Shown here piece after piece: positions 1-10,036 of a DNA stretch of 64,000 nucleotides. The stretch comes from Spirochaetota bacterium (GTDB lineage: Bacteria; Spirochaetota; UBA4802; JAFGJZ01): contig JAFGRW010000064.1 of assembly GCA_016934935.1 (NCBI GenBank), positions 62,001 to 126,000 of the forward strand. The letters run 5' to 3'. The notes under the pieces are model-generated. The model did not search any database and had not been told where the DNA came from. It was given only the letters and a program-made list of their open reading frames with translations. The position numbers were made by a program, and so were the translations under genes. The stretch's first letter is position 1. Each line of letters opens with the position of its first letter.

Positions 1-581
1 GCACTGATATCCATATATTCTCCCTTGGCAACTTCACGCGTTAATCTTCCCATATCTCCTCTGTACTCAACTCCTGTCATCGCGTCACCTTGATTACCAG
101 CAGTAAGAGTCATGTATATCGGCACAAAAGGATTCGGGTTCTCTGTTGACCCTGTTTCATATCCACCAAAAAGAGATCTTCCAGTCGCGTCTTTGGAATT
201 GGAAATAGCTACCAACTCTTCTAACAACTGATTGATCTCTGTGGCGGCAGCCTCCTTTCGTTCAAATGACGAATATATTCCATGAGCCCCCTGAACAGCA
301 AGAACCCGTATTCTTTGAAAAATTCTTACCATCGACTGCAGCGAAGAGTCTGTCTGTTCAAGAAAAGACTTACTCTCGCTAATGTTCTCGATATACTGGT
401 TTACCTCGTTTAACCGTGTCTGATACTGCATTTGATTCGTAGTAGCTATGGGATTATCCCTGGGAGTTCGAACTTTTTTTCCGGTAGCAAGCGAATTCTG
501 TGCCTGATCCATTTCACGTTTATGCCGTTGAAGATTATGCGTCATTGTATTTGTGATCATCTTATTCGTTACGCGATACAT
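1..581 (-). CDS. flgL: Flagellar hook-associated protein 3 (FlgL), C-terminus outside window
   Basis: This is the second hook-filament junction protein, exported through the flagellar type III system to join the FlgK ring to the filament. About 193 N-terminal residues are visible. They begin MYRVTNKM and continue into a flagellin-like coiled-coil region with the phrase SLATGKKVRTPRDNP, the conserved N-terminal signature shared by FlgL and flagellins (known for the family). The start ATG (579-581) shares one base with the flgK stop (TAATG) and has an SD GGAGGC seven to eight bases upstream, inside flgK. Translation is therefore probably coupled. The reading frame stays open to the window edge, so nothing suggests truncation other than the boundary. 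Confidence 0.93.
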   Translation of the reverse strand, partial: MYRVTNKMITNTMTHNLQRHKREMDQAQNSLATGKKVRTPRDNPIATTNQMQYQTRLNEVNQYIENISESKSFLEQTDSSLQSMVRIFQRIRVLAVQGAHGIYSSFERKEAAATEINQLLEELVAISNSKDATGRSLFGGYETGSTENPNPFVPIYMTLTAGNQGDAMTGVEYRGDMGRLTREVAKGEYMDIS

Positions 582-2488
582 TATCTGCCTCCAAGACCGA
601 TTATAGTTTCAAGCATTTTGTCAAATGTCGAAATCATACGCGCTGAAGCGTTATACCCATGTTGAAAAGCAACCATATTGGCCATCTCTTCATCAAGATT
701 TATACCCGATATTGATTCGCGCAGATTTCCCAGATTTGAAAGTAGTATCTCCTGATTATTTACACGATCACGGGACTCTTCGCCTTCGCTACCGATACGG
801 GAAATTAGCGAAATATAAAAATCATCAAAAGTAGAGCTTGTTTGAACCATTGCGTTCTTGTGACGAATTGAAGCAATTGCCAGAGCGTTTTGACCGTCTC
901 CTACACCATTTGAAAGGTTATAGTCTCCGCTGCCGTCAGAATCTATTCCTTGCGCTGACGCTATATTATCCACATCATCAATAATTTCTTTACTGACTGC
1001 CATATATACGGATGGATTTTTTCTTGGTGTTAGTGTTATATGATCACCCTCTGGAGCAAGATTACGTACTGCATTAAGCTCTGTATATTCATAAGCTCCA
1101 TCCGGGCCGGAATTTTGAAGTACTCCGGTTAAGCCAACCAAAAACTGGCCGGAATCTTCCAGGTGACGAATCATGAAATTTCTGGATGGATTATCAAGAG
1201 CAGCCGTCGCCTTTAACGCGAAATTACCGTCATGTGTCATATAAGCTACAACACCAAGTTTTGCATTATTAATTTTCTGTATTACAGAATTAGCTGTATC
1301 TGTTGAAACATAATCAACCGGAAGAAGTGTTTCTGTGCCATCATTTTTACGGAACAGCAGCGTTCCATTAATTCCGATAGCTGCTGATGCATCAATTCTG
1401 TTTTTACCTGCAACCTTGAATATGGCGCTTACATCATCTTCACCGTCATTATTTAAATCAGCGTTTCCCTCAATGTTTTCAGAAAGGCTTATGGTACGAA
1501 AAAAGTCGATATTGGTTCTTCCGTTTTTACCGAAACCGTCACGGTGCACTTCATTGGTCAAATCCATCATATTCATAGCCATGGAATCTATATCATCAAT
1601 ATTCTGCTGAAGCACCTTATCCCTTACATCAAGCAAAGCCTGTAGCTCGCCGCTTTTTAAAGTCACATCAGCTTCTGTTTTCTGCCAAACAACCTTGTAA
1701 AAACTCTGATTATCAGGATCTTCCTTTACAGCAATCTTATGTAATACTTCTCCCTGAACAAAGTTTTCAGATCCGATGTATACAATCAATTCATCTTCAT
1801 CACTTCGACCTACAGAGACATCGACCAGCTGAGATAATTTTTCGATTAACGCGTCACGTCTATCCAAAAGGTCATTAGGACTGTCGCCAAGCGATTCAGC
1901 CTTCAGTATACGCATATTAAGGTCACGAATTGTTGTACCGTATTCATTTATCTGTTCCACCCTTAATGCTACTTCGCGGTTTGCATCACGTTGCAAATCA
2001 AGAAGTTGCCGGCTGACATGATTAATCTCATTTGAAAGCGCTACCCCTTTCTCTTTAACTACTTCTCGTGTTGATCGCTGTTCAGGATATTTAGATAGCT
2101 CCTGCCATGATTTCCAAAATTCATCAGATTTAGTACGAATTGAATTGTCCGAAGGCTCATTATATATGTTTTCTATCTGATAAACATATTTGTCTTTCGT
2201 TTGCCAATAACCTAAAGAATTTTTTTCGGTCACAATGCGATCATCAACAAAGGCGTCTCTTATTCTTTCTATACGTGCTACTGTAGATCCTTGACCAATC
2301 TGCCCTGCTCTTTCTGCCCTGTTAAACGCCGGCTCATAAATAGGATCAGCAGAAGTAATGACAACACGCTGCCTCGAATACTCCTTGTTTTCTGCGTTTG
2401 ATATATTATGACCAGTTACCTGAAGTGCCTGTTGATGACTGGATAAACCGCGCTTTCCGATCTCCAGCCCCATAAATGTTGAACTCAT
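581..2488 (-). CDS. flgK: Flagellar hook-associated protein 1 (FlgK)
   Basis: This 635-residue protein forms the first junction zone between hook and filament; in spirochaetes the filament lies in the periplasm. The N-terminus (MSSTFMGLEIGKRGLSSHQQALQVTGHNISN) is the classic rod/hook/FlgK helix with the 'GHNISNAENKEYSRQR' type motif. The extreme C-terminus (NLDEEMANMVAFQHGYNASARMISTFDKMLETII) is the matching conserved helix that packs against it. The middle is variable, as usual for FlgK. Length is within the usual 550-650 range. The ATG is preceded by SD GGAGG. The gene starts 12 bp after flgN and overlaps flgL by one base, giving the operon order flgN-flgK-flgL. Confidence 0.95.
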   Translation of the reverse strand: MSSTFMGLEIGKRGLSSHQQALQVTGHNISNAENKEYSRQRVVITSADPIYEPAFNRAERAGQIGQGSTVARIERIRDAFVDDRIVTEKNSLGYWQTKDKYVYQIENIYNEPSDNSIRTKSDEFWKSWQELSKYPEQRSTREVVKEKGVALSNEINHVSRQLLDLQRDANREVALRVEQINEYGTTIRDLNMRILKAESLGDSPNDLLDRRDALIEKLSQLVDVSVGRSDEDELIVYIGSENFVQGEVLHKIAVKEDPDNQSFYKVVWQKTEADVTLKSGELQALLDVRDKVLQQNIDDIDSMAMNMMDLTNEVHRDGFGKNGRTNIDFFRTISLSENIEGNADLNNDGEDDVSAIFKVAGKNRIDASAAIGINGTLLFRKNDGTETLLPVDYVSTDTANSVIQKINNAKLGVVAYMTHDGNFALKATAALDNPSRNFMIRHLEDSGQFLVGLTGVLQNSGPDGAYEYTELNAVRNLAPEGDHITLTPRKNPSVYMAVSKEIIDDVDNIASAQGIDSDGSGDYNLSNGVGDGQNALAIASIRHKNAMVQTSSTFDDFYISLISRIGSEGEESRDRVNNQEILLSNLGNLRESISGINLDEEMANMVAFQHGYNASARMISTFDKMLETIIGLGGR

Positions 2489-2500
2489 CTTATTCCTCCA

Positions 2501-2998
2501 CTATACAGTAAGGTTGAAAAGCGCGGACTCTGCCGAACGCCTGGGTGCAACCCCTGAAGCCGAATACCCTTCTTCACCTCGAACAGTCTGTCGCAACGAA
2601 TCAATTATCAATGTGAAAAACTCCATATTATCTTTCATACATCTTTCGTTAACATCAGATAATTTTTTTATCCTTTTTACTATGTTCCTTAATTCATTCG
2701 CGTATCTTATTATCAGTTCGCCTGAACGTCTATCTGAACAAACGGCAGCCTGTCTTGCCGTAATTACAGGTTCTCTTCTACCACTTGAAAATGAAATATC
2801 ATCCATTATTTTAATCCGTCTTTTTTCAAGTATATCAATTTCAGTGATAATTTTCTCCTGTCTGCTAACCAGTCTTTCAAGTTCCTTACCATCACGTGCG
2901 ATTATTATCTCTTTTTTTTGTTGTTCAATCGATTCCATATCTCTATATAAAGCAGCCTGTTCCGAAAGAACAATAACCAGTTTATCTGCCAACTCCAT
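2501..2998 (-). CDS. flgN: FlgN-type chaperone for FlgK/FlgL
   Basis: This is a predicted cytosolic export chaperone of 165 residues, almost entirely helical with heptad-rich stretches (e.g. around residues 15-60 and 95-135). A longer reading frame exists upstream. The ATG at 2998 (MELADKL...) is preferred because a strong SD GGGAGGTG sits five bases before it, while the upstream start has none. FlgN proteins bind the C-terminal helices of FlgK and FlgL. Sequence conservation in the family is weak, so the assignment rests mainly on size, helicity and position 12 bp ahead of flgK. It is the first visible gene of the flgNKL transcript. Confidence 0.75.
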   Translation of the reverse strand: MELADKLVIVLSEQAALYRDMESIEQQKKEIIIARDGKELERLVSRQEKIITEIDILEKRRIKIMDDISFSSGRREPVITARQAAVCSDRRSGELIIRYANELRNIVKRIKKLSDVNERCMKDNMEFFTLIIDSLRQTVRGEEGYSASGVAPRRSAESALFNLTV

Positions 2999-3128
2999 AT
3001 CCACCTCCCGGAGTACTGTTTCAAACACCAATAACAAACAGGCATCCTTATATGACATTTCGGCACATTTCTGGAATACAATTAGCAAAATATGTCTCAT
3101 AAATCACATTTTTGCCAAATGATTATTC

Positions 3129-3157
3129 TTGACAGTTTAATATCGTTTGGTGATAAA
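3129..3157 (+). promoter_or_regulatory. Probable sigma-70 promoter for the 3290-5032 operon
   Basis: A consensus -35 box TTGACA (3129-3134) is followed after 17 bp by GATAAA (3152-3157), a 4-of-6 match to TATAAT. It lies in the divergent gap between flgN and the plus-strand gene at 3290. A leader of about 125 bases is implied. Confidence 0.5.
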
Positions 3158-3289
3158 ATATTTAAGTGAAGTGTATCGACTGCACAATCTAATATATTTT
3201 ATAAATCAGGTTGGCGATAAATTGTTGAAGGCCCTCAAATCATTTTTTAGATTTATAAAACGCTTTCTGAAAGAGGCGGTTTCGGAATA

Positions 3290-3715
3290 ATGAGTTACCA
3301 GACAAGACCTGGGAAAAAACCGGTAAATACGAAATGGATTATAGTCCTTATTTTTTTGAATATATGGACGCACCTGCTTTCTGAACCTTACGATATCACA
3401 GGACGTTGGGAAATAAGGGATAGTGACGATACAAATTCTATTTCTGTTATTTATGAATTCACAAAGAGCAGTGTCACAATATATTCAGTGATAAATAAAT
3501 CCGTTAAATCTAAAAGTGAATACCAATACACTATTACTAATAATCTTCTGTACATATACCGCTATAAAATAGACAATAATGCCGATATTATAAAGGAGAA
3601 CTACTTTATCATAAAAGAAGCAAATAAGAATCTAATCAAGCTTGAGGCCGCAAATAATGCCGGGAGAGAACCAACTGGAGCTGTTTTGATACTGAAAAAA
3701 ATAAACAGGAAGTAA
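3290..3715 (+). CDS. Exported hypothetical protein, lipocalin-like start
   Basis: This 141-residue protein is not recognised. Residues 1-31 look like a signal peptide: a basic N-region (KKPVNTK), a hydrophobic stretch (WIIVLIFLNIWTHLL) and a possible cleavage after LLS. The mature part begins 'YDITGRWEIRD' and continues as alternating beta-strand-like segments. 'GRW/GxW' near the N-terminus with all-beta composition is reminiscent of lipocalin-like domains, but this is inference only. The likely location is periplasm or outer face. Its stop lies 2 bp before the start of the MaoC-type gene, so they are probably co-transcribed. A weak SD AGAGGCGG lies about 12 bases before the ATG. Confidence 0.6.
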   Translation: MSYQTRPGKKPVNTKWIIVLIFLNIWTHLLSEPYDITGRWEIRDSDDTNSISVIYEFTKSSVTIYSVINKSVKSKSEYQYTITNNLLYIYRYKIDNNADIIKENYFIIKEANKNLIKLEAANNAGREPTGAVLILKKINRK

Positions 3716-3717
3716 TA

Positions 3718-4566
3718 ATGAAATATCTGTATAAGGCTTTACGCAGCAAAAATAATGGACCGGTAAATCAATCGGCTGAAGGTATCAACGAACACATGTC
3801 GGCAATTAGATGTGATGTAAAAAAATCTAATCAGCTGGATCATCTATTTCAATTTAATACCGGTAAAGACAGCTCTATTTCGCCATTCTATCTTGCAAGA
3901 CTGGCCTACCCTGTAATAATCAGGATTCTTATTAACAAGAACCTGGAACTGAATCTTTTAAAGCTTTTACACACGGCTCAAAGTATACAGATATACTCAT
4001 CAATTCATGACGGCGATATTATTAGCATTGATTCCGAAATATCAGGAATTAACAGCAGACCGGAAGGCGACCTTGTGATGATCAGCACCAGATTTATAAA
4101 AGAGGATAAAACAGCTGCTGTGACAAATTCTGAATTTATTACCAAACTTGAGAAAAGAAGAAATCCAAAAACAGTTTACGAAAACAACAGCGGCATTACA
4201 AATTATGATCAATTTTCGATTAATACAATAAAAAATCACACTAAACAATATGCCAAACTATCAAGGGATAAAAACCCGATTCACACATCACGACTTTTTG
4301 CCGCTTTAGCAGGACTTCCATCACCAATAATGCACGGCATGCATACGATGGGCCTTGTATCAGCTGCATTAATCGAAAAGTATTCAGAATCAGGTTGGAA
4401 CGGTCTAGACTATGTATCGGTAAGATTTTCACGATATGTTATTCCAGGTGAAACTATTACAATTAATTCTTATTGCAGCTCAAGAGGACGTATCGATTTT
4501 GCAGCCCAAAACGGCAATGGATCGAAAATTCTTACTGACGGCTGCCTGCAAATCAAGGAGATCTGA
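3718..4566 (+). CDS. MaoC-like (hotdog fold) acyl-CoA hydratase
   Basis: This 282-residue protein ends in a MaoC dehydratase/R-hydratase domain. The family motif is clear at about residues 179-214: 'AKLSRDKNPIHTSRLFAALA' followed by 'GLPSPIMHGMHTMG'. The Asp and His of D-x-N-P-x-H are the known catalytic dyad of (R)-specific enoyl-CoA hydratases. The N-terminal half (about 1-150) is probably a second, degenerate hotdog, as in fungal and actinobacterial double-hotdog hydratases (inference). The expected reaction is hydration of trans-2-enoyl thioesters in the cytosol. The neighbours, an exported protein and a GNAT enzyme, do not show the pathway. No FAS or PHA genes are visible nearby. Confidence 0.78.
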   Translation: MKYLYKALRSKNNGPVNQSAEGINEHMSAIRCDVKKSNQLDHLFQFNTGKDSSISPFYLARLAYPVIIRILINKNLELNLLKLLHTAQSIQIYSSIHDGDIISIDSEISGINSRPEGDLVMISTRFIKEDKTAAVTNSEFITKLEKRRNPKTVYENNSGITNYDQFSINTIKNHTKQYAKLSRDKNPIHTSRLFAALAGLPSPIMHGMHTMGLVSAALIEKYSESGWNGLDYVSVRFSRYVIPGETITINSYCSSRGRIDFAAQNGNGSKILTDGCLQIKEI

Positions 4567-4567
4567 T

Positions 4568-5032
4568 ATGGAACTTACAATAATTAAACTGAATAAATTA
4601 ATGGCAAAAGAAGTCAGCTCTCTGGTTAAAGAGACTTTTGATAATTATGTAGCCAAAGATTATACAAAAGAAGGGGTAAAGACATATCACAATTATATTT
4701 CACCGGAAGCCATGCTCGAAAGATCAAATAATGGTGCTTTGATTCTTGTCGCAATATATAACGACTCAATTGCCGGAATGATCGAAATAATAAATAATAA
4801 CGAAATTTCTCTATTTTACGTGGACAGCAAATGGCAAAAACTTGGAATAGGTAAAGAGCTTTTCATTGAGGCGATACGCAGAGTCAAAAATAACCATCTG
4901 GATTCATTAACCGTGAAAGCCTCAGTATTTGCCGAGAAAGTTTATTCAAACCTGGGATTTGCACGGACAGGAGAAGAAACAGTCGACAACGGAATGACGG
5001 TTATTCCAATGATTTATCGTATCGGTGAATGA
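4568..5032 (+). CDS. GNAT family N-acetyltransferase
   Basis: This 154-residue acetyltransferase of the GNAT superfamily shows the acetyl-CoA binding motif A as 'LFYVDSKWQKLGIGKELFIEAIRRVK' (about residues 78-103), with the QKLGIGK form of Q/RxxGxG/A. Motif B (AEKVYSNLGFARTGEE) closes the fold. The substrate cannot be read from sequence. The ATG at 4568 is chosen because SD AAGGAG lies in the last codons of the MaoC-like gene at the right spacing; the longer frame starting at 4436 would overlap that gene heavily. It is the third gene of the small plus-strand operon. Confidence 0.85.
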   Translation: MELTIIKLNKLMAKEVSSLVKETFDNYVAKDYTKEGVKTYHNYISPEAMLERSNNGALILVAIYNDSIAGMIEIINNNEISLFYVDSKWQKLGIGKELFIEAIRRVKNNHLDSLTVKASVFAEKVYSNLGFARTGEETVDNGMTVIPMIYRIGE

Positions 5033-5085
5033 CTCGTATGTATCATTAAAAAACCTTGCATAAATTTATATAAAAAAAAATATAT

Positions 5086-5114
5086 TTGACAATTAAGGCG
5101 AAGTCGATTAATTA
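5086..5114 (+). promoter_or_regulatory. Possible promoter for the chemoreceptor gene
   Basis: TTGACA (5086-5091) stands 17 bp ahead of TAATTA in a very AT-rich leader, about 120 bases before the MCP start. The -35 is perfect and the -10 is poor, so confidence is limited. Confidence 0.35.
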
Positions 5115-5236
5115 TCTTAATTGGAATTTATACAGCATATCTGCGTTATATTATTTTTTTTTATTACAACAATATTTAACGTGTTTGTTACATTTCTGCC
5201 GTTATATCCTTTTTAAATTATACAAGGAAACCCTAT

Positions 5237-6811
5237 ATGAGTTTTGAACTGGATCAAAAACTTGAAAAGGTCATAATTAAAGCCCGGTTTTTCTTTGTCT
5301 TGCTTTTTATTCTGGCAGGCACATCCTCATTAACCGGAGGATCACCCATTACCGTTTGGGGCTCACTCTACTTTCTTGGCGCAATTGCAGCATTTAACTC
5401 TATCATTTCTTCGTTATTATTAAAGCAAAACAGGCTGACCCTATCGATTATCATTATCACCATGGTTATTGACACCCTGATACCTTTTTTTATGAAAATT
5501 GCTTTTTCAATGGATTCAGAGCTGGGGCTCGGTTACGGACTAAAAGAGCCAGGCAGTTATATTGTATACTATTTTTTCCTGATTATTCATGCTCTCCGTT
5601 ATAACAGATCACTTATTATCTTGTCCGGCTTTATCGCCTTTACATCGTATCTTGGGCTCGTTATATACAGTGTGACGGCAGGAGGTCTGAGTTTTGTGCG
5701 TTCGATAGAAGGCTTCACTGATCTTAAGCTTCTACGCACCGCCAACGAACTTCCTAAAATTCTTTTGCTTATCGGCTTTGTCTACTATTTACAAATCATG
5801 GCGAGGTTCTCTTCCAACAACATAAAAGAACTTAAACTGTCAAGAATCAGTGCCGATGAAACACTCACGAAGATGAAGAAACTGTTTGGTACAGTTCAAA
5901 CCAGCTCTGAAGAACTGGTTACTGATAGTCAGCTCCTCAAAGAGTCTGCTCACTATATTTACACAATACTCGAATCCTTTCACGGACTAATGAACGAGAT
6001 CAACGTTTTAACGCAGGACGCAACCGACAACCTTCACCATATAAAGAGCAGCTCATCTTTTCAGTATGACAAGGTAAAAGCCAACTTTAAAAAAATTACT
6101 GAAATTGCCGGACTTATGGAACATATTAACAACGACAGCTCAGTACATCATATCAATGCTAAAGAGGCTCTCAAACTTGCTGAACTTAATGAACGCAATA
6201 TTCAGGATTCTCTGAACGCCATTAATGAAATGAAGTTGAATTCGGACAAGATTGAAGAGATTTCCGGAACAATCAGCGAGATTGCCGACAAGACCAACCT
6301 GCTTTCATTAAATGCCGCGATAGAATCAGCCAGAGCAGGCGAGCATGGAAAAGGTTTCGCTGTTGTTGCCGAAGAGATATCAAAATTAGCTGCAATGAGT
6401 ATTGATTCTTCAAAAGAGATATCTTTAATAATAAAGGGAACCGTAACAAATATTGATCATACATCGGCTACAATAGAAAATCTGGCACAGTTTTTACACA
6501 AGATAGGCAGCTTTGTGCGTGATAATTCCAAATTCATGAAAGAGCTTAACGAAAAAACATACCACGAATATAATGAGAGTAAAGATCTTTTTGATTCGAC
6601 AGCAGCGGTTGATCAGGCTGCTAAAGATGTAATTGAAAAGGCGGAAGAGCAGATCAAGTTTGTTAACAACATAGACAACTGGATGGAAAACTTTTCATCT
6701 ATGTGCGACAAAGTAACAAGTAATATTAGCCATATTCGCGAAATTTCCGCTAAACTGGACAACCAGTCTGTTACCTTAAACAGTCTTGTTAAGAAGGATC
6801 AGACAAATTAA
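5237..6811 (+). CDS. Methyl-accepting chemotaxis protein with multi-span membrane sensor
   Basis: This 524-residue chemoreceptor has an unusual N-terminal half: about six membrane spans within residues 15-190 and no large periplasmic ligand domain. The cytoplasmic signalling domain follows. Its hairpin tip is unmistakable at about residues 345-385 ([24 protein letters not shown] then [15 protein letters not shown]), the site that contacts CheA and CheW. No HAMP domain is obvious. Sensing may therefore occur within the membrane or at the cytoplasmic face (inference). It is transcribed alone and ends at a hairpin terminator shared with the convergent transporter gene. Confidence 0.9.
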   Translation: MSFELDQKLEKVIIKARFFFVLLFILAGTSSLTGGSPITVWGSLYFLGAIAAFNSIISSLLLKQNRLTLSIIIITMVIDTLIPFFMKIAFSMDSELGLGYGLKEPGSYIVYYFFLIIHALRYNRSLIILSGFIAFTSYLGLVIYSVTAGGLSFVRSIEGFTDLKLLRTANELPKILLLIGFVYYLQIMARFSSNNIKELKLSRISADETLTKMKKLFGTVQTSSEELVTDSQLLKESAHYIYTILESFHGLMNEINVLTQDATDNLHHIKSSSSFQYDKVKANFKKITEIAGLMEHINNDSSVHHINAKEALKLAELNERNIQDSLNAINEMKLNSDKIEEISGTISEIADKTNLLSLNAAIESARAGEHGKGFAVVAEEISKLAAMSIDSSKEISLIIKGTVTNIDHTSATIENLAQFLHKIGSFVRDNSKFMKELNEKTYHEYNESKDLFDSTAAVDQAAKDVIEKAEEQIKFVNNIDNWMENFSSMCDKVTSNISHIREISAKLDNQSVTLNSLVKKDQTN

Positions 6812-6814
6812 TAA

Positions 6815-6838
6815 AAGGGCAAGAAAATTCCTGCCCTT
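6815..6838. terminator. Terminator hairpin between convergent genes
   Basis: A 7-bp stem AAGGGCA/TGCCCTT encloses a 10-base loop, four bases after the MCP stop. It lies 15 bp from the stop of the opposing transporter gene and may serve both strands. There is no long T-run. Confidence 0.55.
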
Positions 6839-6853
6839 AAACATCCCTTATTT

Positions 6854-8968
6854 TTATAGCGCCTGCACCTCTACACTATTAAGCATATGATTTTTAATCT
6901 TTCTATATGACTGTAGAATGTCTGTATAAGCGGTGTTTACCAGAGGCAGCATTTTTGTCATGGACGCCTTTTCCCAGTGGTCATTACGATAGGTTCGGAT
7001 AAGTGCGGTCAGGTCATCACTTGCAGCACAAATTTTATCGTAATCGGCCTGAATGGTCTGATTTTTTTCACAATCCCTGACAAGATTAAAAAAGTTTTTC
7101 ACCTCATCGTGAAGCTTAATAATATTGGCTACCTGCTCATCCGAAAGCTTAGTGTCATTATCCTCAAGTCTAAGCAAAAGTTTTAATATCTGTGTAATAT
7201 AGTCGCTTACCGACTCCAGCTCATCACTCATTCTCAGATGTTCTTTGCACTCTTCTGCAATCTCCATTGGTAAAGGTTCGCTCATTAGGTCAGTCAAGAA
7301 TTCGGTAATCTCGGATTGCATAATGTCCAGTTTTTCTTCGTCACGAAATATAATGTTAATGGTCGATTGAGACTTCTTTTCTCCATTGATTATTGCCCGT
7401 AGAGTATTCATCATTCCGCGGGTAACCTGCTCCATTTTAATAACTTCATATTTCGTCTGCTGAACTGCGGCAAAAGGCGAAGTCAAAAGGCTCTGTTGAA
7501 GTTTGGTAACCATTGCAGTTTTTACTTTTGACTCTTTTACAACTTTAGTCAAAAGAGACGCAATTTTTCGTGTAAAAGGAATAAAGAGAATAACGTTAAC
7601 TATGTTGAACACAGTGTGTACGGAGGCAATACCGGCGGTAATATAGGGGTAGGTCTCATTTCCGTTTTTCAAAACCATCGTGTTCGGATCATGTCCCACA
7701 ATGGAACGTATCATTGGAAGATAAAGCTGGAACAGAGCCGTGATCCACAATACTCCAGTCAAATTGAAAAGAGTATGAAAATAGGCAGCCCTTTTAGCAT
7801 TTGTACTTGTACCTATGGACGCGAACATCGCAGTTATTGTCGTACCGATATTTTCACCAAGAACAAGTGCCGCAGCAGTCTCGAAACCGATTACACCAGT
7901 CTGGGCAAGACCTATGGTAATACCCAATGTCGCCGAAGAGGACTGAACAATCATGGTGAGCAAACAGCCTATTAGTGCGATAAGCAGAACGTTAAAATAT
8001 GATGTTGCATGCACCATTGAAAACATTGCTTCGAACTCGGGCAAAAGTCTTATTGGTTTAAAACCGTCTTTCATAAGTTCAAGGCCAAAGAAGACCATGC
8101 CGACTCCCATAAGCGTAAAAGCTATATATTTGACCTTTTCGTTTCGACTGAAAAGATAAAGAAACGCGAAAAGACCTATAATGGGAAGCCCCCACTTTCC
8201 AATATCCAGAACCAGAATCCAGCCAGTGATGGTAGTTCCGACGTTGGCTCCCATAATGACGCCGATTGCCTGATGCAGCGCCATTATGCCACTGTTAACA
8301 AAACCAACCGCCATAACGGTAGTTATGGAACTGGATTGAACAAAGGTCGTAACACATACACCGACGGTTATTGCAAGAAAACGGTTATTGGTAATCAGGC
8401 TGATAAGTCTTTTTAGGGTTGGGCCTGAGACAGTTTGAAGCCCTTCGGACATGTAACGCATACCAAGCAGAAATATTCCAAGACCGCCTATAACACTGAA
8501 AATCATCGCGAATACGTTGGCGCGTTTATTCATAACAAGGTTAAGATGAACTATCGAGTCGCCCTCCTCCATATCCAGAGAAGCACTGCGTAAAATATAG
8601 TCCTTTTCCAAAGCACGTACCGTATATGGATGGGCGATATTAAAAAGGGTAAAACGGCCATCCCTGTTTGTTTTCAGAGTGTGCTCAAAACCGTTAATAT
8701 CAGTATACACTATATCGATACCACGAAGCGGGCTCTCTTTCCCATGCAAACGGACAGTACCCGTTATTCTGTTGTTTTTGGGCAGATTAACAGTAACCCC
8801 GAACTCTTTAAGACATACTTCCTGATCTTCGAGAATATTTAAAGGTACTGTCTTAAATGCTTCTGTCTCATCATCTGAAGCGAGAAGCGCATTAGCATAT
8901 AAAAACAGGGAAAAAAACATAGAAGTAATTATAACGCGAACTGCAAATCGGCATCTATTCTTTATCAT
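6854..8968 (-). CDS. Na/Pi cotransporter family protein with PhoU-like tail
   Basis: This 704-residue transporter of the NptA/PNaS type has four visible parts. First is a signal-type hydrophobic segment (residues 10-30). Next is an extracytoplasmic domain, about 50-140, with the carboxypeptidase-regulatory-like pattern 'GTVRLHGKESPLRGIDIVY...FTLFNIAHPYTV'. Then comes a membrane core of paired repeats containing QSSS motifs (TTFVQSSSITTVMAVGF at about 208; TMIVQSSSATLGITIG at about 340), the known substrate/ion site of this family. Last is a PhoU-like helical C-terminus from about 500. It should import phosphate with sodium. The N-terminal regulatory-like domain is not part of the minimal family. 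SD AAGGTG precedes the ATG; the gene sits 15 bp after the lipid kinase and is probably in one transcript with it. Confidence 0.87.
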   Translation of the reverse strand: MIKNRCRFAVRVIITSMFFSLFLYANALLASDDETEAFKTVPLNILEDQEVCLKEFGVTVNLPKNNRITGTVRLHGKESPLRGIDIVYTDINGFEHTLKTNRDGRFTLFNIAHPYTVRALEKDYILRSASLDMEEGDSIVHLNLVMNKRANVFAMIFSVIGGLGIFLLGMRYMSEGLQTVSGPTLKRLISLITNNRFLAITVGVCVTTFVQSSSITTVMAVGFVNSGIMALHQAIGVIMGANVGTTITGWILVLDIGKWGLPIIGLFAFLYLFSRNEKVKYIAFTLMGVGMVFFGLELMKDGFKPIRLLPEFEAMFSMVHATSYFNVLLIALIGCLLTMIVQSSSATLGITIGLAQTGVIGFETAAALVLGENIGTTITAMFASIGTSTNAKRAAYFHTLFNLTGVLWITALFQLYLPMIRSIVGHDPNTMVLKNGNETYPYITAGIASVHTVFNIVNVILFIPFTRKIASLLTKVVKESKVKTAMVTKLQQSLLTSPFAAVQQTKYEVIKMEQVTRGMMNTLRAIINGEKKSQSTINIIFRDEEKLDIMQSEITEFLTDLMSEPLPMEIAEECKEHLRMSDELESVSDYITQILKLLLRLEDNDTKLSDEQVANIIKLHDEVKNFFNLVRDCEKNQTIQADYDKICAASDDLTALIRTYRNDHWEKASMTKMLPLVNTAYTDILQSYRKIKNHMLNSVEVQAL

Positions 8969-8983
8969 ATTAACACCTTGTAG

Positions 8984-10036
8984 TTAATTACGGTTATTTA
9001 TGTCTGGCTGATGATGTTTAAGCACCTTTAACCGGATATCCGGTATTTCAAAAATTACCGGAAAATCTTCACGGGTAAAAAGATAATCCTCTCCATCTGT
9101 TTGAAACGGTATTGAATGATTGTAATCAATTACCATCCTGTCTCCTTTAGCCATGGAGACATTTTTTAACATGATGTGTCTTCCGTCAAAAAAATAACTT
9201 TTTTTTATGATTTTTTGTAATAAGGGAATCGGACGGCAAAAACAGATATTATTACGATCAGGCAGTATTTTTTTATGGTCTCCATAGGTTCTGTATCCTG
9301 AGACACCCATTGCACCAAAAAGATATATTCCATCATATTTTACAGACTCTTTACCATTCGTTACGGTTATTTGCATCATTTGCGGGGGATATAGCTTTTC
9401 ATAAAGCAGAGTTGCTATGTCCACAAACAGAGTATAAAATGATCCAGGGATTATTTTTTTAAGGCGATTTGTCATTTTTACAACATACCCGTCAAGCCCC
9501 AGGCTGGCTATGTTAAATGAATAGAATACCCTACCTTTTGCCGTTGATACTTTGAGAATGTTTTGAGGATAGTCCATGCCAAAACCGGCCTGTATCTGCA
9601 AAGCTTGATAGATATTTTCACAATCTGACGCATCATTGCCAGTTCCAAAAGGGAGCCGGAAAAAAAGTACATTTTTTATTATTTTTTCGTGTTTGACGAA
9701 AACACTCATCAACTCATGAGCAGTTCCGTCACCTGCGGCGATAACAATAAGATGTTTTTTCCGTTTTTCGTGTTTTATAAAATCGATAATCTGTTTGGAA
9801 ATTTCGTATCCATGCTGGGCAAATTCGGTTACATATAGCTGATACTCGTATTTATCAAGGGGATACTCACTTATTCCGAAGGTTTCACTGATAACATTTT
9901 CGACATATTTTCTTTTAACGCGGCTCTTGATTGTTCCTGCATAAGGATTTATTACAATATGGGGAAAATACTCTTTTTCTTTAACCCATACTGATTGGCA
10001 AACCGAGTGAATTATCGCACGATATATTGATTTCAT
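8984..10036 (-). CDS. Diacylglycerol kinase-family lipid kinase
   Basis: This 350-residue protein has the DAGK catalytic fold. The nucleotide-binding motif reads 'VIAAGDGTAHELMS' (GGDGT type, first G replaced by A) at about residues 97-110. The family's second motif, 'RLPFGTGNDASD', is at about 126-137. Later blocks (SLGLDGYV, GAMGVSGYRTYG) fit the C-terminal beta-domain. It should phosphorylate a lipid such as diacylglycerol with ATP at the inner membrane. It lies directly upstream of the Na/Pi transporter. Whether the pairing is functional (phosphate supply, phospholipid turnover) is inference. Confidence 0.82.
   Translation of the reverse strand: MKSIYRAIIHSVCQSVWVKEKEYFPHIVINPYAGTIKSRVKRKYVENVISETFGISEYPLDKYEYQLYVTEFAQHGYEISKQIIDFIKHEKRKKHLIVIAAGDGTAHELMSVFVKHEKIIKNVLFFRLPFGTGNDASDCENIYQALQIQAGFGMDYPQNILKVSTAKGRVFYSFNIASLGLDGYVVKMTNRLKKIIPGSFYTLFVDIATLLYEKLYPPQMMQITVTNGKESVKYDGIYLFGAMGVSGYRTYGDHKKILPDRNNICFCRPIPLLQKIIKKSYFFDGRHIMLKNVSMAKGDRMVIDYNHSIPFQTDGEDYLFTREDFPVIFEIPDIRLKVLKHHQPDINNRN

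Noticed and set aside
2514-3122. 202-codon plus-strand ORF opposite flgN
   Set aside because: It is the mirror of a well-placed flgN with a strong SD; the plus-strand product has no sensible content.
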